From the NCBI GenBank assembly GCA_026400425.1, contig JAPLPC010000415.1, positions 768 through 9,698 on the forward strand: DNA of 8,931 nt. Direction: 5' to 3'. A model generated the notes under the pieces. That model was not told the DNA's origin, ran no database searches, and was given only the letters and a program-made list of their open reading frames with translations. The DNA comes from Hyphomicrobiales bacterium (GTDB lineage: Bacteria; Pseudomonadota; Alphaproteobacteria; Rhizobiales; Xanthobacteraceae). How positions within the stretch are numbered: position 1 is the stretch's first letter; each line of letters starts with the position of its first letter. Made by a program: the position numbers and the translations under genes. Below, piece by piece: positions 1 through 6,089 of this stretch.

Positions 1-1
1 G

Positions 2-145
2 GCTCTTGTCGCCGGTATTTTCGTGGCCGGCGTCGGAATCTCGTCGCGCATGAATTCGGATCAGAGTTACACGCAGACGGCACGCGTGATCAAGGCTGGC
101 GCGCCTGTGACCACCGCAACGTCGAACGCTAGCATGGTCCGGTAA
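2..145 (+). CDS. 3' end of an unrecognised protein with a hydrophobic segment (partial)
   Basis: An open frame enters from the left edge and ends at TAA 143-145, giving 47 visible residues. The first dozen or so (ALVAGIFVAGVGI) are hydrophobic and look like a membrane segment; the remainder is a Ser/Thr/Ala-rich polar tail ending in SMVR. The codons favour G or C in the third position, as in the neighbouring genes. A strong intrinsic terminator lies about 90 bases downstream on the same strand, which supports a real transcript ending here. The start is outside the window and I do not recognise the family. It could be a small single-pass membrane protein or the tail of a longer one. It is convergent with the anti-sigma gene. 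Confidence 0.5.
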   Translation, partial: ALVAGIFVAGVGISSRMNSDQSYTQTARVIKAGAPVTTATSNASMVR

Positions 146-234
146 GAGCTTTCAGGAATTCGCAGGGTGATGTCCCCCAAGGTCGCCATGCGAACATAGC
201 AGATCCCACTCCCCCCAAGTGGCCTGCGAAATGG

Positions 235-261
235 AAAACGCCCGCTCCCCACGGGCGTTTT
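235..261 (+). terminator. Rho-independent terminator after the left-edge gene
   Basis: Arms 235-244 (AAAACGCCCG) and 252-261 (CGGGCGTTTT) pair perfectly over 10 bp around a 7-base loop. The 3' arm runs into TTTTTCTTTT. The A run on the 5' side means it could also stop transcription coming from the right on the other strand, for example readthrough from the anti-sigma operon. Confidence 0.85.
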
Positions 262-295
262 TCTTTTGTCGGTACTTCAGCCGGGTCCGGAACTC

Positions 296-373
296 CGTCA
301 TTGCGAGGAGCGCAGCGACGAAGCAATCCAGCCTTGTTGCTTTCTGGATTGCTTCGCTGCGCTCGTAATGACG
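296..373. repeat. Palindromic interspersed repeat (REP/MITE-like)
   Basis: The left arm 296-331 and right arm 344-373 are inverted copies around a 12-base loop; both arms begin or end with CGTCATT and carry GAAGCAATCCAG inward. The left arm has two extra trinucleotides (a repeated GAG and an extra CGA), so the hairpin has two 3-base bulges. From memory, elements with this sequence are scattered in many copies through Bradyrhizobium, Rhodopseudomonas and Nitrobacter genomes, usually between genes. It sits between two convergent transcripts, so as RNA it could also act as a terminator or 3' stabiliser. No coding capacity is seen. Confidence 0.85.
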
Positions 374-429
374 GCAGAAGTGCAGTGGGCTACGTGGCCA
401 CGAAGGCTGCGCTGTGACGGCGTTAAGAA

Positions 430-1329
430 TTACTTCGCCGGCGGAACCGTTTCGATCAGCTTGCCGGTATAGACGATCGGCCCCGTCGCGGAGCCGGTCG
501 GCGAACCGCCTTCCGGTTCGACGGTGACGGCATAAGTGGCCTGATTGACCGTCTCCGGATCGTAGGCCGCCAATGCGGCGCGGGTGGTGAATTCATCGCT
601 GCCGATAACGCCAAGCGATCGCGGCGCCTGGAATTTGTCGGACACGATCCACAACTCGTAGCTCTTGCCGGCCTGCGGCTCGGCACCGACCTTGCGTACG
701 GTGAAGTTCTTGCTGGCCGCATCGACGGTGAGGATAAAGGCCGGCGACGTCGCGTCGGTCTGCAACAAAGCGACATATTGCGATTGTGCGGCGACTTGTG
801 CCGGTGTCGGCGCTTGCGTCTGTACGGGCGCTTGCGCGACTTGGGTCGCTTTCGGACGCATGCCCGATGGCAGCAGATCCGGTCGCGTCACCTGGACGCC
901 GATCAACGCGATCAGCGCCGCGGCAATGGCGCTCATGGCCGTCGCTACACCGCGCCAGCGCTGTGCACGACGCGTGAGCAAGATGACGTTCGATGTATCC
1001 GTGTATTCGTCCGCCTGCTGCTCTGTCGCGCGCGCCGTGCGCTCCGGCGGCTCGGTTTCGGACTGCGGCATCGACGGCAGCACGAGGGCGGCCTGTGCAC
1101 CGGACAGACCGATGGCGCTGCGGATGTTGTCCCAAACATGAGGACGCGGTTCGACCATGCCGACCATCTGGTTCAAGACGGCAAGCGCGCGTTCCCAAGA
1201 CTCCACGACCGCGGCATAGTCTTTGTCCACGGACATCATCTGCTCGACCTGCGCGCGCTCGTCGGCATCGAGGGTGCCGAGCGCGTATTCAGCGGCGAGC
1301 GCGATATGGTCTTCGCTATATTCCATCAT
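430..1329 (-). CDS. RskA-type transmembrane anti-sigma factor
   Basis: This 299-residue protein probably holds the adjacent ECF sigma factor inactive at the inner membrane until a signal releases it. The N-terminal cytoplasmic part carries the anti-sigma signature EYALGTLDADERAQVE at about 14-29, without the zinc-binding HxxxCxxC motif. A basic stretch (RRAQRWRG) precedes one membrane segment at about 127-147. A Pro/Gln/Ala-rich linker (about 160-183) leads to a C-terminal RskA domain at about 185-295, with YELWIVSDK and VTVEPEGGSPTGSATGPIVYTG. The start is the ATG at 1329, which overlaps the sigma stop codon as ATGA; a second ATG follows directly at 1326. The frame stays open upstream, but that part lies inside the sigma gene. 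The overlap implies translational coupling and one operon. Family assignment is firm; the signal sensed is unknown. Confidence 0.88.
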   Translation of the reverse strand: MMEYSEDHIALAAEYALGTLDADERAQVEQMMSVDKDYAAVVESWERALAVLNQMVGMVEPRPHVWDNIRSAIGLSGAQAALVLPSMPQSETEPPERTARATEQQADEYTDTSNVILLTRRAQRWRGVATAMSAIAAALIALIGVQVTRPDLLPSGMRPKATQVAQAPVQTQAPTPAQVAAQSQYVALLQTDATSPAFILTVDAASKNFTVRKVGAEPQAGKSYELWIVSDKFQAPRSLGVIGSDEFTTRAALAAYDPETVNQATYAVTVEPEGGSPTGSATGPIVYTGKLIETVPPAK

Positions 1330-1874
1330 GCCAGTCCCAGGCAGGCGCGGATGTCCAACATGCTCCGACGCAGCCATGTTTTGACGGTGTTCACGGGCTT
1401 CTCGAACTTCACGGCGAGTTGCTCGCGGCTCCAGCCATTGTAGTAAGCCAGCAGCACCAGCTTCTGACGATCGGGCTCGAGTCTCCCGACGCATTCGAGC
1501 AAGCGCCGCAATTCTTCGGTCATCTCGCGACGCGCTAGCGGATCCGGCGTATCAGCAGCGACATCCATGGCAGCCGGCTCTTCCTCTATCGACGTCTCGC
1601 CTTTTTTACGCACGACATCGATCGCACGGTTGCGCGCTATCGATGCCATCCAAGTAATCGGCGATGCGACGCCGGGGTTGAACTGGCCGGCGCTGTTCCA
1701 GATCTTGACATAGACCTCTTGGATCACTTCCTCCGCGAGGTCTTGTCTGCGCAAGATACGGAGAACGACGCCGAACAGTTTCGCGCGCGTAGCGGTATAA
1801 AGGCGCTCGAATGCAGCCTCATCGCCCTTGGACACCGCGGCGAGGAGCCAAACCAATTCTGCCGGCGTAAGCAT
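1326..1874 (-). CDS. ECF-subfamily RNA polymerase sigma factor
   Basis: This 182-residue protein has only the two domains of ECF sigma factors. Region 2 spans about 20-92, including DLAEEVIQEVYVKIW (45-59, region 2.2) and SPITWMASIARNRAIDVVRKK (71-91, region 2.3-2.4, -10 recognition). Region 4 spans about 125-178, including a helix-turn-helix around GWSREQLAVKFEKPVNTVKTWLRR (147-170, -35 recognition). An acidic linker joins them. The ATG at 1874 is preceded by AGGAG (1880-1884) five bases upstream, so the start is well supported. It directs polymerase to a target set that cannot be read from here and should be restrained by the overlapping RskA-like gene. I looked for an autoregulatory GAAC-type -35 with a matching -10 in 1885-2088 and found no convincing pair. 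Confidence 0.92.
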   Translation of the reverse strand: MLTPAELVWLLAAVSKGDEAAFERLYTATRAKLFGVVLRILRRQDLAEEVIQEVYVKIWNSAGQFNPGVASPITWMASIARNRAIDVVRKKGETSIEEEPAAMDVAADTPDPLARREMTEELRRLLECVGRLEPDRQKLVLLAYYNGWSREQLAVKFEKPVNTVKTWLRRSMLDIRACLGLA

Positions 1875-1998
1875 TCAGTCTCCTGAAACTAAAATGACCT
1901 TCGCTGCCAAACGTCTCGCAGCGGTATTTGCGACTCGTAACATGAATGTCGATGCGCAAGCCATGTCGCTGTTCGCGCTTGTGGATACGACATGACAA

Positions 1999-2020
1999 AC
2001 CCGGACCTCGCGGCCCGGGT
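1999..2020 (-). terminator. Probable hairpin terminator downstream of fliJ
   Basis: Read on the minus strand, ACCCGG pairs with CCGGGT, extended by a G-U pair and two G-C pairs to a 9-bp stem closed by a GCGA loop (GNRA type). The G-U pair forms only in minus-strand RNA, which favours a role in ending the fliI-fliJ transcript, whose last stop codon is 68 bases upstream. The following T tract is short (TTTGT), so efficiency is uncertain. The rest of 1885-2088 holds no gene I can support. Confidence 0.5.
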
Positions 2021-2088
2021 GTGTTTGGATTTTACCGTTTGTCAGCACGAAGACGCCGCGGCGCTCGCAAACAAGATGAGCGGTATCT

Positions 2089-2508
2089 TTACGCCACCGC
2101 GCCGATACGGGCGCGCATCAGACCGATGCTGTCGAGGTCGGCCTGCTCGCGGGCATTTTCCTCCTCGCGGGCACGGGCCTGGTCGCGCTCGTCGAGCAAT
2201 TCGACCTTCTTGAGTTCTTCGAACGCCTCGGCGAGCAATGCCTTGGCGTCCTCCAGCTGACCGCGCAATTCATCGGCCGAGCGGGTCAGGTTTTCGCGAC
2301 GCTGGATCGCGGCTTTGGCATATGTCGGATAAGCGAAGTGGGCGGGATCCTGGATGCCGGCACGATCCTGCTCGGTCTGGATTTCGCGCTCGAGATCGAC
2401 CGACATGCGCTGGAAATCGGCGATCATCCCTTCGATCTGATTGACGCGGCGGCGCTTCTCATCGACCTGGAACTTTTTCAGGCGGATCAGGGTGTCACGT
2501 GACTTCAT
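2089..2508 (-). CDS. fliJ: Flagellar export chaperone/ATPase stalk protein FliJ
   Basis: This 139-residue protein is nearly all charged heptad-like helix, as expected for the FliJ coiled coil that inserts into the FliI hexamer and couples it to the FlhA export gate. Visible features are the N-terminal MKSRDTLIRLKKFQVDEKRRRV, a central break (AGIQDPAHFAYPTY) between two long helices, and an E/R/A-rich C-terminal helix. The ATG at 2508 is chosen because GGGGAG lies at 2518-2523, nine bases upstream; the frame continues upstream by 14 unconvincing codons. It lies 109 bases downstream of fliI on the same strand, the usual fliI-fliJ order. FliJ diverges strongly in sequence, so the call rests on both the protein pattern and its neighbour. 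Confidence 0.88.
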   Translation of the reverse strand: MKSRDTLIRLKKFQVDEKRRRVNQIEGMIADFQRMSVDLEREIQTEQDRAGIQDPAHFAYPTYAKAAIQRRENLTRSADELRGQLEDAKALLAEAFEELKKVELLDERDQARAREEENAREQADLDSIGLMRARIGAVA

Positions 2509-2617
2509 CGACTCATACTCCCCAGAAGTCCCAGTCTCAAAGCGGGACAAAACCGATCGCCCATACGGGTGCGGCCGGCCGAATTCCTTGTCTGGCGGTC
2601 ATGATGACGTGACAAAG

Positions 2618-3943
2618 TTAGCGTTCCGTTGCCAAACTACCAAGGATTTGTTGCAGTTGCTGGTAGCCCTCCAGCAATCCACAGACCTCATCCTTGCGCT
2701 GCCGCAGGAATGCCTCGAGCGGCTCATGCAATTGGATTGCCTCATCAACCTCCGGGCTGGAACCGGCACGGTAGGCGCCGAGCCGGATTAGTTCCTCCAT
2801 GTCGGAATAGGTCGCCATGATCTGCCGGGCGCGGGTGATGGTGGGGAGATAGGCCGGATCGCAGGATCGCGGCATGGTGCGCGAGACGGATTTGAGGATG
2901 TTGATGGCGGGATAACGGCCGCGCTCCGCGATGCCGCGCTGCATCACGATATGACCATCAAGAATGCCGCGCACGGCGTCTGCCACCGGTTCGTTGTGGT
3001 CGTCGCCATCGACCAACACCGTGAAGATACCGGTGATGGAACCTTCCTCGGTGCCGGGCCCTGCCCGTTCCAGCAGTTTTGGCAGTTCGGTGAAAACGGT
3101 GGGTGTATAGCCCTTGGCGGTGGGCGGCTCGCCGACCGAGAGGCCGATTTCGCGCTGCGCCATGGCGAAGCGGGTGACCGAATCCATCATGCACATGACG
3201 TCCTTGCCCTCGTCGCGGAAGAATTCCGAGATCGATAGCGTCAGATAGGCCGCCTGTCGGCGCATCAGCGCCGGTTCGTCGGATGTTGCCACCACGACCA
3301 CGGCGCGCGCCAGGCCTTCTTCCCCGAGATCCTCCTGAAGGAACTCCTGCACTTCGCGACCACGCTCGCCGATCAGGCCGATCACCGACACGTCGGCATC
3401 GACATTGCGCGCCAGCATCGACAGCAACACCGATTTGCCGACGCCGGAACCGGCGAAGATGCCCATGCGCTGACCGCGGCAGCAGGTGAGAAAGGTATTC
3501 ATCGAGCGCACGCCGAGATCCAACGGCGCGCCGACCCGCTTGCGCGAATGTGCTGGCGGTGGCGAGGCACGATAAGGCATCGGTGCCGGTCCCTGCGGCA
3601 GCGGGCCCTTGCCGTCGATTGGCTCGCCCATGGCGTTGACGACGCGACCGAGCCAGGCGATCGACGGACGCACCATGCTGGCGGCATTGGCGATCACCGC
3701 GCGGCAGCCGCGGCGGACGCCTTCGAGCCCGGCGAACGGCATCACCACCGCATTGTCTCCGGAAAAGCCGATCACCTCGGCGGGGATGAAGCGACTGGTG
3801 CCGGTTTCGATGACGATGCGCGCGCCGACCGACATCGCATGGATAGGGCCCGCGATCTCGACCATCAGGCCGCGGACGCCGACCACGCGTCCATAAATAT
3901 TGACGCCATCGATATCGGCGATCTGCTCGGCCAATGCTTTCAC
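2618..3943 (-). CDS. fliI: Flagellum-specific type III export ATPase FliI
   Basis: FliI is the F1-beta-like ATPase that unfolds and delivers flagellar substrates to the export gate at the base of the flagellum. From the chosen start it has 441 residues, normal for the family. Seen motifs: Walker A GSGVGKS (165-171), catalytic-Glu segment GERGREV (192-198), Walker B MCMMD ending at Asp254, and the alpha/beta ATPase signature PAINILKSVS (345-354). The N-terminal beta-barrel domain occupies about 15-85. I chose the GTG at 3943 (VKALAEQIADIDGVN...), which matches the N-terminus I recall from Bradyrhizobium FliI and has GAAGG eight bases upstream. Another GTG at 3985 would add 14 basic, family-atypical residues. 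The gene is intact and divergent from ctrA. Confidence 0.95.
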   Translation of the reverse strand: MKALAEQIADIDGVNIYGRVVGVRGLMVEIAGPIHAMSVGARIVIETGTSRFIPAEVIGFSGDNAVVMPFAGLEGVRRGCRAVIANAASMVRPSIAWLGRVVNAMGEPIDGKGPLPQGPAPMPYRASPPPAHSRKRVGAPLDLGVRSMNTFLTCCRGQRMGIFAGSGVGKSVLLSMLARNVDADVSVIGLIGERGREVQEFLQEDLGEEGLARAVVVVATSDEPALMRRQAAYLTLSISEFFRDEGKDVMCMMDSVTRFAMAQREIGLSVGEPPTAKGYTPTVFTELPKLLERAGPGTEEGSITGIFTVLVDGDDHNEPVADAVRGILDGHIVMQRGIAERGRYPAINILKSVSRTMPRSCDPAYLPTITRARQIMATYSDMEELIRLGAYRAGSSPEVDEAIQLHEPLEAFLRQRKDEVCGLLEGYQQLQQILGSLATER

Positions 3944-4030
3944 GGGATGCCTTCGCTGCCTTACCGTCGCCTTGGAGGTAAACACTTGGTGGCGAAAGCT
4001 TTAAAGTTTCGCCTCATTGCTGGCGGTCGC

Positions 4031-4046
4031 TTAACCCTGTGTTTAC
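4031..4046. promoter_or_regulatory. Imperfect CtrA-binding box (TTAA-N7-TTTAC)
   Basis: TTAA at 4031-4034, seven bases, then TTTAC at 4042-4046 matches the alphaproteobacterial CtrA consensus TTAA-N7-TTAAC with one mismatch. A further TTAA lies at 4055-4058. The site is about 88 bases upstream of the fliI start and over 300 bases from ctrA, so control of fliI is the more natural reading. Functional binding is inferred. Confidence 0.45.
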
Positions 4047-4092
4047 CCGCATCGTTAATCATTCCATCACTGTCTTGAATGACTGAGAGCAT

Positions 4093-4117
4093 TCGCACCG
4101 GCAGAACGACGGTGCGA
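4093..4117. repeat. Short perfect inverted repeat upstream of ctrA
   Basis: TCGCACCG (4093-4100) and CGGTGCGA (4110-4117) are perfect 8-bp inverted arms separated by nine bases. No T run follows on the plus strand, so it does not look like an intrinsic terminator. It abuts the first GANTC site (4116-4120) and could be a regulator's operator or an RNA hairpin in a long leader. The function is unknown. Confidence 0.5.
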
Positions 4118-4205
4118 GTCGATGGAGTCGGTGAGATCCGACCCCTCATGCGGAACTTGAACAGGAACGGGTACAAAAAGAGTCTCTGACGCAACATCTT
4201 ACGGC

Positions 4206-4219
4206 GATTCGACTAAAAT
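4206..4219 (+). promoter_or_regulatory. Candidate ctrA promoter: GANTC next to a -10-like TAAAAT
   Basis: TAAAAT (4214-4219) differs from the -10 consensus at one base, and GATTC (4206-4210) lies just upstream inside the would-be spacer. No good -35 is seen 16-18 bases before it. That layout fits a GcrA/CcrM-assisted promoter, which typically has a GANTC in the core region and may lack a strong -35. It would give a leader of about 140 bases. Confidence 0.35.
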
Positions 4220-4256
4220 TGCACGATTAGAGCTTGCGCCCGAGAATCAGCATTTG

Positions 4257-4271
4257 TTAACCATATCTTGT
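4257..4271 (+). promoter_or_regulatory. CtrA-box-like site TTAACC...TTGT proximal to ctrA
   Basis: TTAACCATATCTTGT combines a perfect first half-site (TTAAC, within the palindrome GTTAAC at 4256-4261) with a degenerate second half (TTGT) at the correct N7 spacing. It lies about 93 bases before the ctrA start codon, a reasonable position for autoregulation. The second half is weak, so this may be a half-site only. Confidence 0.4.
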
Positions 4272-4363
4272 CAGGATCCGAATCAGTTGTTCGTAGGCGT
4301 TTATTGGTGCCGCAAGTATGGCGGCCGACCTGACGCCCGCAGCGGCGACTAAAGGGGACTGGC

Positions 4364-5065
4364 ATGCGCGTTTTGCTAATTGAAGATGATAGCGCTGTTG
4401 CGCAGTCGATTGAGCTGATGCTCAAATCCGAGAGTTTCAACGTCTACACGACGGATCTCGGAGAAGAGGGCGTCGATCTCGGCAAGCTCTACGATTACGA
4501 TATTATCCTGCTCGATCTCAATCTTCCGGACATGTCCGGCTACGATGTGCTCAAGCAGCTGCGGGTGTCGAAGATCAAGACCCCCATCCTCATTCTCTCC
4601 GGCCTCGCCGGCATCGAGGACAAGGTCAAGGGTCTCGGCGTCGGTGCCGACGACTATATGACCAAGCCTTTCCACAAGGACGAGCTGGTTGCCCGCATTC
4701 ATGCGATCGTGCGCCGATCCAAGGGCCATGCCCAGTCGGTCATTCAGACCGGCGATCTGGTGGTCAATCTCGATACCAAGACGGTGGAAGTCGGCGGCCA
4801 GCGCGTCCATCTGACCGGCAAGGAATATCAGATGCTGGAGCTGCTCTCGCTCCGCAAAGGCACCACCCTCACCAAGGAAATGTTCCTGAACCATCTCTAT
4901 GGTGGCATGGACGAGCCTGAACTGAAGATCATCGACGTCTTCATCTGCAAGCTCCGCAAGAAGCTGGCCAATGCCTCCGAAGGCCGCAACTTCATCGAAA
5001 CGGTGTGGGGCCGCGGTTACGTGCTCCGCGAGCCGCACGAAGAAGAGATCCGCATCCCGGCGTAA
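4364..5065 (+). CDS. ctrA: Cell-cycle response regulator CtrA
   Basis: CtrA is the OmpR/PhoB-type transcription factor that controls replication, division and flagellar genes in alphaproteobacteria. The 233 residues comprise a receiver (1-118) with acidic pocket E7-D8-D9, phosphoacceptor Asp51 (LLDLNLPDMSG), Ser79 and Lys101 (TKPFHKDE), then a winged-helix DNA-binding domain (about 125-225) with HLTGKEYQMLELL and VWGRGYVLR. The recognition region KIIDVFICKLRKKL matches Caulobacter CtrA as I remember it. The ATG is preceded by AAAGGGGA (4351-4358) at good spacing. The protein ends in EIRIPA, whereas Caulobacter CtrA ends in two alanines that matter for ClpXP proteolysis; here only the last is Ala. 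It is the only complete plus-strand gene here, divergent from fliI and convergent with cheR. Confidence 0.98.
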   Translation: MRVLLIEDDSAVAQSIELMLKSESFNVYTTDLGEEGVDLGKLYDYDIILLDLNLPDMSGYDVLKQLRVSKIKTPILILSGLAGIEDKVKGLGVGADDYMTKPFHKDELVARIHAIVRRSKGHAQSVIQTGDLVVNLDTKTVEVGGQRVHLTGKEYQMLELLSLRKGTTLTKEMFLNHLYGGMDEPELKIIDVFICKLRKKLANASEGRNFIETVWGRGYVLREPHEEEIRIPA

Positions 5066-5091
5066 CGCTTTTCTCCCCGAACGTTCTCACG

Positions 5092-5118
5092 AAAACCCCG
5101 CCGAAAGGCGGGGTTTTT
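5092..5118 (+). terminator. Strong Rho-independent terminator after ctrA
   Basis: AAAACCCCGCC (5092-5102) pairs perfectly with GGCGGGGTTTT (5107-5117) around a GAAA tetraloop, followed by T, G and more T. It starts 27 bases after the ctrA stop codon. The A run on the left makes it potentially bidirectional, so it could also stop the opposing cheR transcript. Confidence 0.93.
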
Positions 5119-5176
5119 GTTTGCGCCTATGAAGGGCAGCGCTTGCGATTGTCTTTTGATGCCTAGGGAAGATTGC

Positions 5177-5203
5177 GGCGGATCAGGGGTCGCCTGATCC
5201 GCC
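5177..5203 (-). terminator. Stem-loop at the 3' end of the cheR transcript
   Basis: Perfect 11-bp arms 5177-5187 and 5193-5203 flank a 5-base loop; the stem begins eight bases beyond the cheR stop codon. On the minus strand the stem is followed by GCAATCTTCC, with no real T run. It may therefore be a 3'-end stabilising hairpin or a weak terminator backed up by the A/T-flanked hairpin at 5092-5117. Confidence 0.6.
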
Positions 5204-5210
5204 TCAATGC

Positions 5211-6089
5211 TCAGCGCATCGGCATCGCGGTCTTTGCGCCCGCCAACGTCATCGCGGGCACGATCGACGGCGCGGCGCGCGGGGCGGTCGGGCGATACAA
5301 TCCGCGCTTGTCCGCATGTGGCTTGAAGCTATCGGTGAGGCCCACCACGGTCTCGGCGGCGCCGAGCGCGAGGAAGCCGTCCGGCTCCATGCATTTGGCG
5401 AGCCGGCCGAAGATCTGCGTCTTCATGTCCTGGTCGAAATAGATCAGCACATTGCGGCAGAAGATGATGTCGTATTTGCCCATATGCGAGAAATCGGTGA
5501 GCAGGTTGAGCGGCTTGTACTGGATCATGGCGCGCAGCTCGGGCGCGATCTGCCACATGTCACCGATCTGCTTGAAATACTTGACCAGCAACTGGATCGG
5601 CAAGCCGCGCTGTACTTCGAACTGGGTGTAGAGACCCGACTTCGACTTCTCCAGCACCTGCTGCGAGATGTCGGTGCCGACGATCTCGATGCGCCAGCCC
5701 GCCAGTTGCGCGCTCATTTCCTTGACCACCATGGCGATCGAATAGGGCTCCTGCCCGGTCGATGCAGCGGCGCACCAGATACGCAGGCTTCGGCGCGTGC
5801 TGCGCGCCTGAATCATCTCGGGCAGCACGACATCGCGCCGGTGATCGAATGGCGTCTTGTCGCGGAAGAAGAAGGTTTCATTGGTGGTCATGGCTTCGAC
5901 CACCTCACCACTAAGAGCCGCGCTGCCGCTCTTGACCTTCTGAATGAGTTCCTCGAGGCCAGCCAAACCAGCCTTGCGCGCGAGTGGCACCAGCCGGCTC
6001 TCGACCAGGTACTGCTTGTCCGCAGACAGATCGAGGCCGGACTTTTCCTTCAGAAACTTGCGCAGGAAATCGTAGTCGGCGGGGGTCAT
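5211..6089 (-). CDS. cheR: Chemoreceptor glutamate methyltransferase CheR
   Basis: CheR transfers methyl groups from S-adenosylmethionine to glutamates of chemoreceptors, opposing CheB in sensory adaptation. The 292 residues show an N-terminal helical CheR domain (about 1-60), the conserved MTTNETFFFRD (67-77), the SAM-binding segment IWCAAASTGQEPYSIAM (104-120), the acidic GTDIS (138-142) and the C-terminal motif YDIIFCRNVLIYFD (206-219). The tail after about residue 268 is Ala/Pro-rich and not conserved. The ATG at 6089 overlaps the cheB stop as ATGA, and GGAGA lies within the end of cheB, so translation is probably coupled. No pentapeptide-binding insertion is evident. The gene is intact and last in the operon. 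Confidence 0.96.
   Translation of the reverse strand: MTPADYDFLRKFLKEKSGLDLSADKQYLVESRLVPLARKAGLAGLEELIQKVKSGSAALSGEVVEAMTTNETFFFRDKTPFDHRRDVVLPEMIQARSTRRSLRIWCAAASTGQEPYSIAMVVKEMSAQLAGWRIEIVGTDISQQVLEKSKSGLYTQFEVQRGLPIQLLVKYFKQIGDMWQIAPELRAMIQYKPLNLLTDFSHMGKYDIIFCRNVLIYFDQDMKTQIFGRLAKCMEPDGFLALGAAETVVGLTDSFKPHADKRGLYRPTAPRAAPSIVPAMTLAGAKTAMPMR

Larger units (their letters stand above)
4116..4284. promoter_or_regulatory. Cluster of six GANTC (CcrM methylation) sites before ctrA
   Basis: GANTC occurs at 4116-4120, 4125-4129, 4180-4184, 4206-4210, 4244-4248 and 4280-4284. A random sequence of equal base composition would give one per 256 positions, so six in 169 bases is about nine times expectation. 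CcrM methylates GANTC in alphaproteobacteria, and GcrA recognises methylated sites near promoters. This makes replication-timed control of ctrA likely. The sites are read directly; methylation and function are inferred. Confidence 0.7.
3944..4363. promoter_or_regulatory. Divergent fliI/ctrA control region
   Basis: These 420 bases separate the fliI and ctrA start codons and contain no gene I can support. They hold three TTAA tetramers at 4001, 4031 and 4055, an imperfect CtrA box, a perfect 8-bp inverted repeat, a cluster of six GANTC sites and a second TTAA-type box near ctrA. The composition is more AT-rich than the flanking genes. In Caulobacter, ctrA has two promoters, one controlled by GANTC methylation and one by CtrA itself; the arrangement here is compatible with such dual control, but transcription starts are not known. 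Confidence 0.75.

Noticed and set aside
393..402. Ten-base palindrome CGTGGCCACG
   Set aside because: Short perfect palindromes are frequent by chance in GC-rich DNA, and nothing nearby supports an operator.
778..1443. 221-residue plus-strand frame opposite the sigma/anti-sigma genes
   Set aside because: It is antisense to two well-recognised genes and its composition is that of a shadow frame.
1330..1494. N-terminal extension of the anti-sigma frame
   Set aside because: These 55 codons lie inside the sigma gene in another frame and are Arg/Glu-rich; the ATGA junction gives a better start at 1329.
1946..2260. 104-residue plus-strand frame between the sigma gene and fliJ
   Set aside because: It overlaps the 3' half of fliJ in antisense and is an Arg/Ser-rich low-complexity product with no ribosome site.
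2509..2617. Possible promoter or small gene between fliI and fliJ
   Set aside because: Only a weak 5-bp inverted repeat and the fliJ ribosome site are visible; no convincing promoter or open frame.
3961..4197. 78-residue minus-strand frame upstream of fliI
   Set aside because: It crosses the TTAA-rich control region, has an odd basic composition and no recognisable pattern; it is more likely a chance frame.
4376..5038. 220-residue open frame on the minus strand opposite ctrA
   Set aside because: It is fully antisense to an unmistakable CtrA; long antisense frames are common in GC-rich genes and this one has no recognisable domain.
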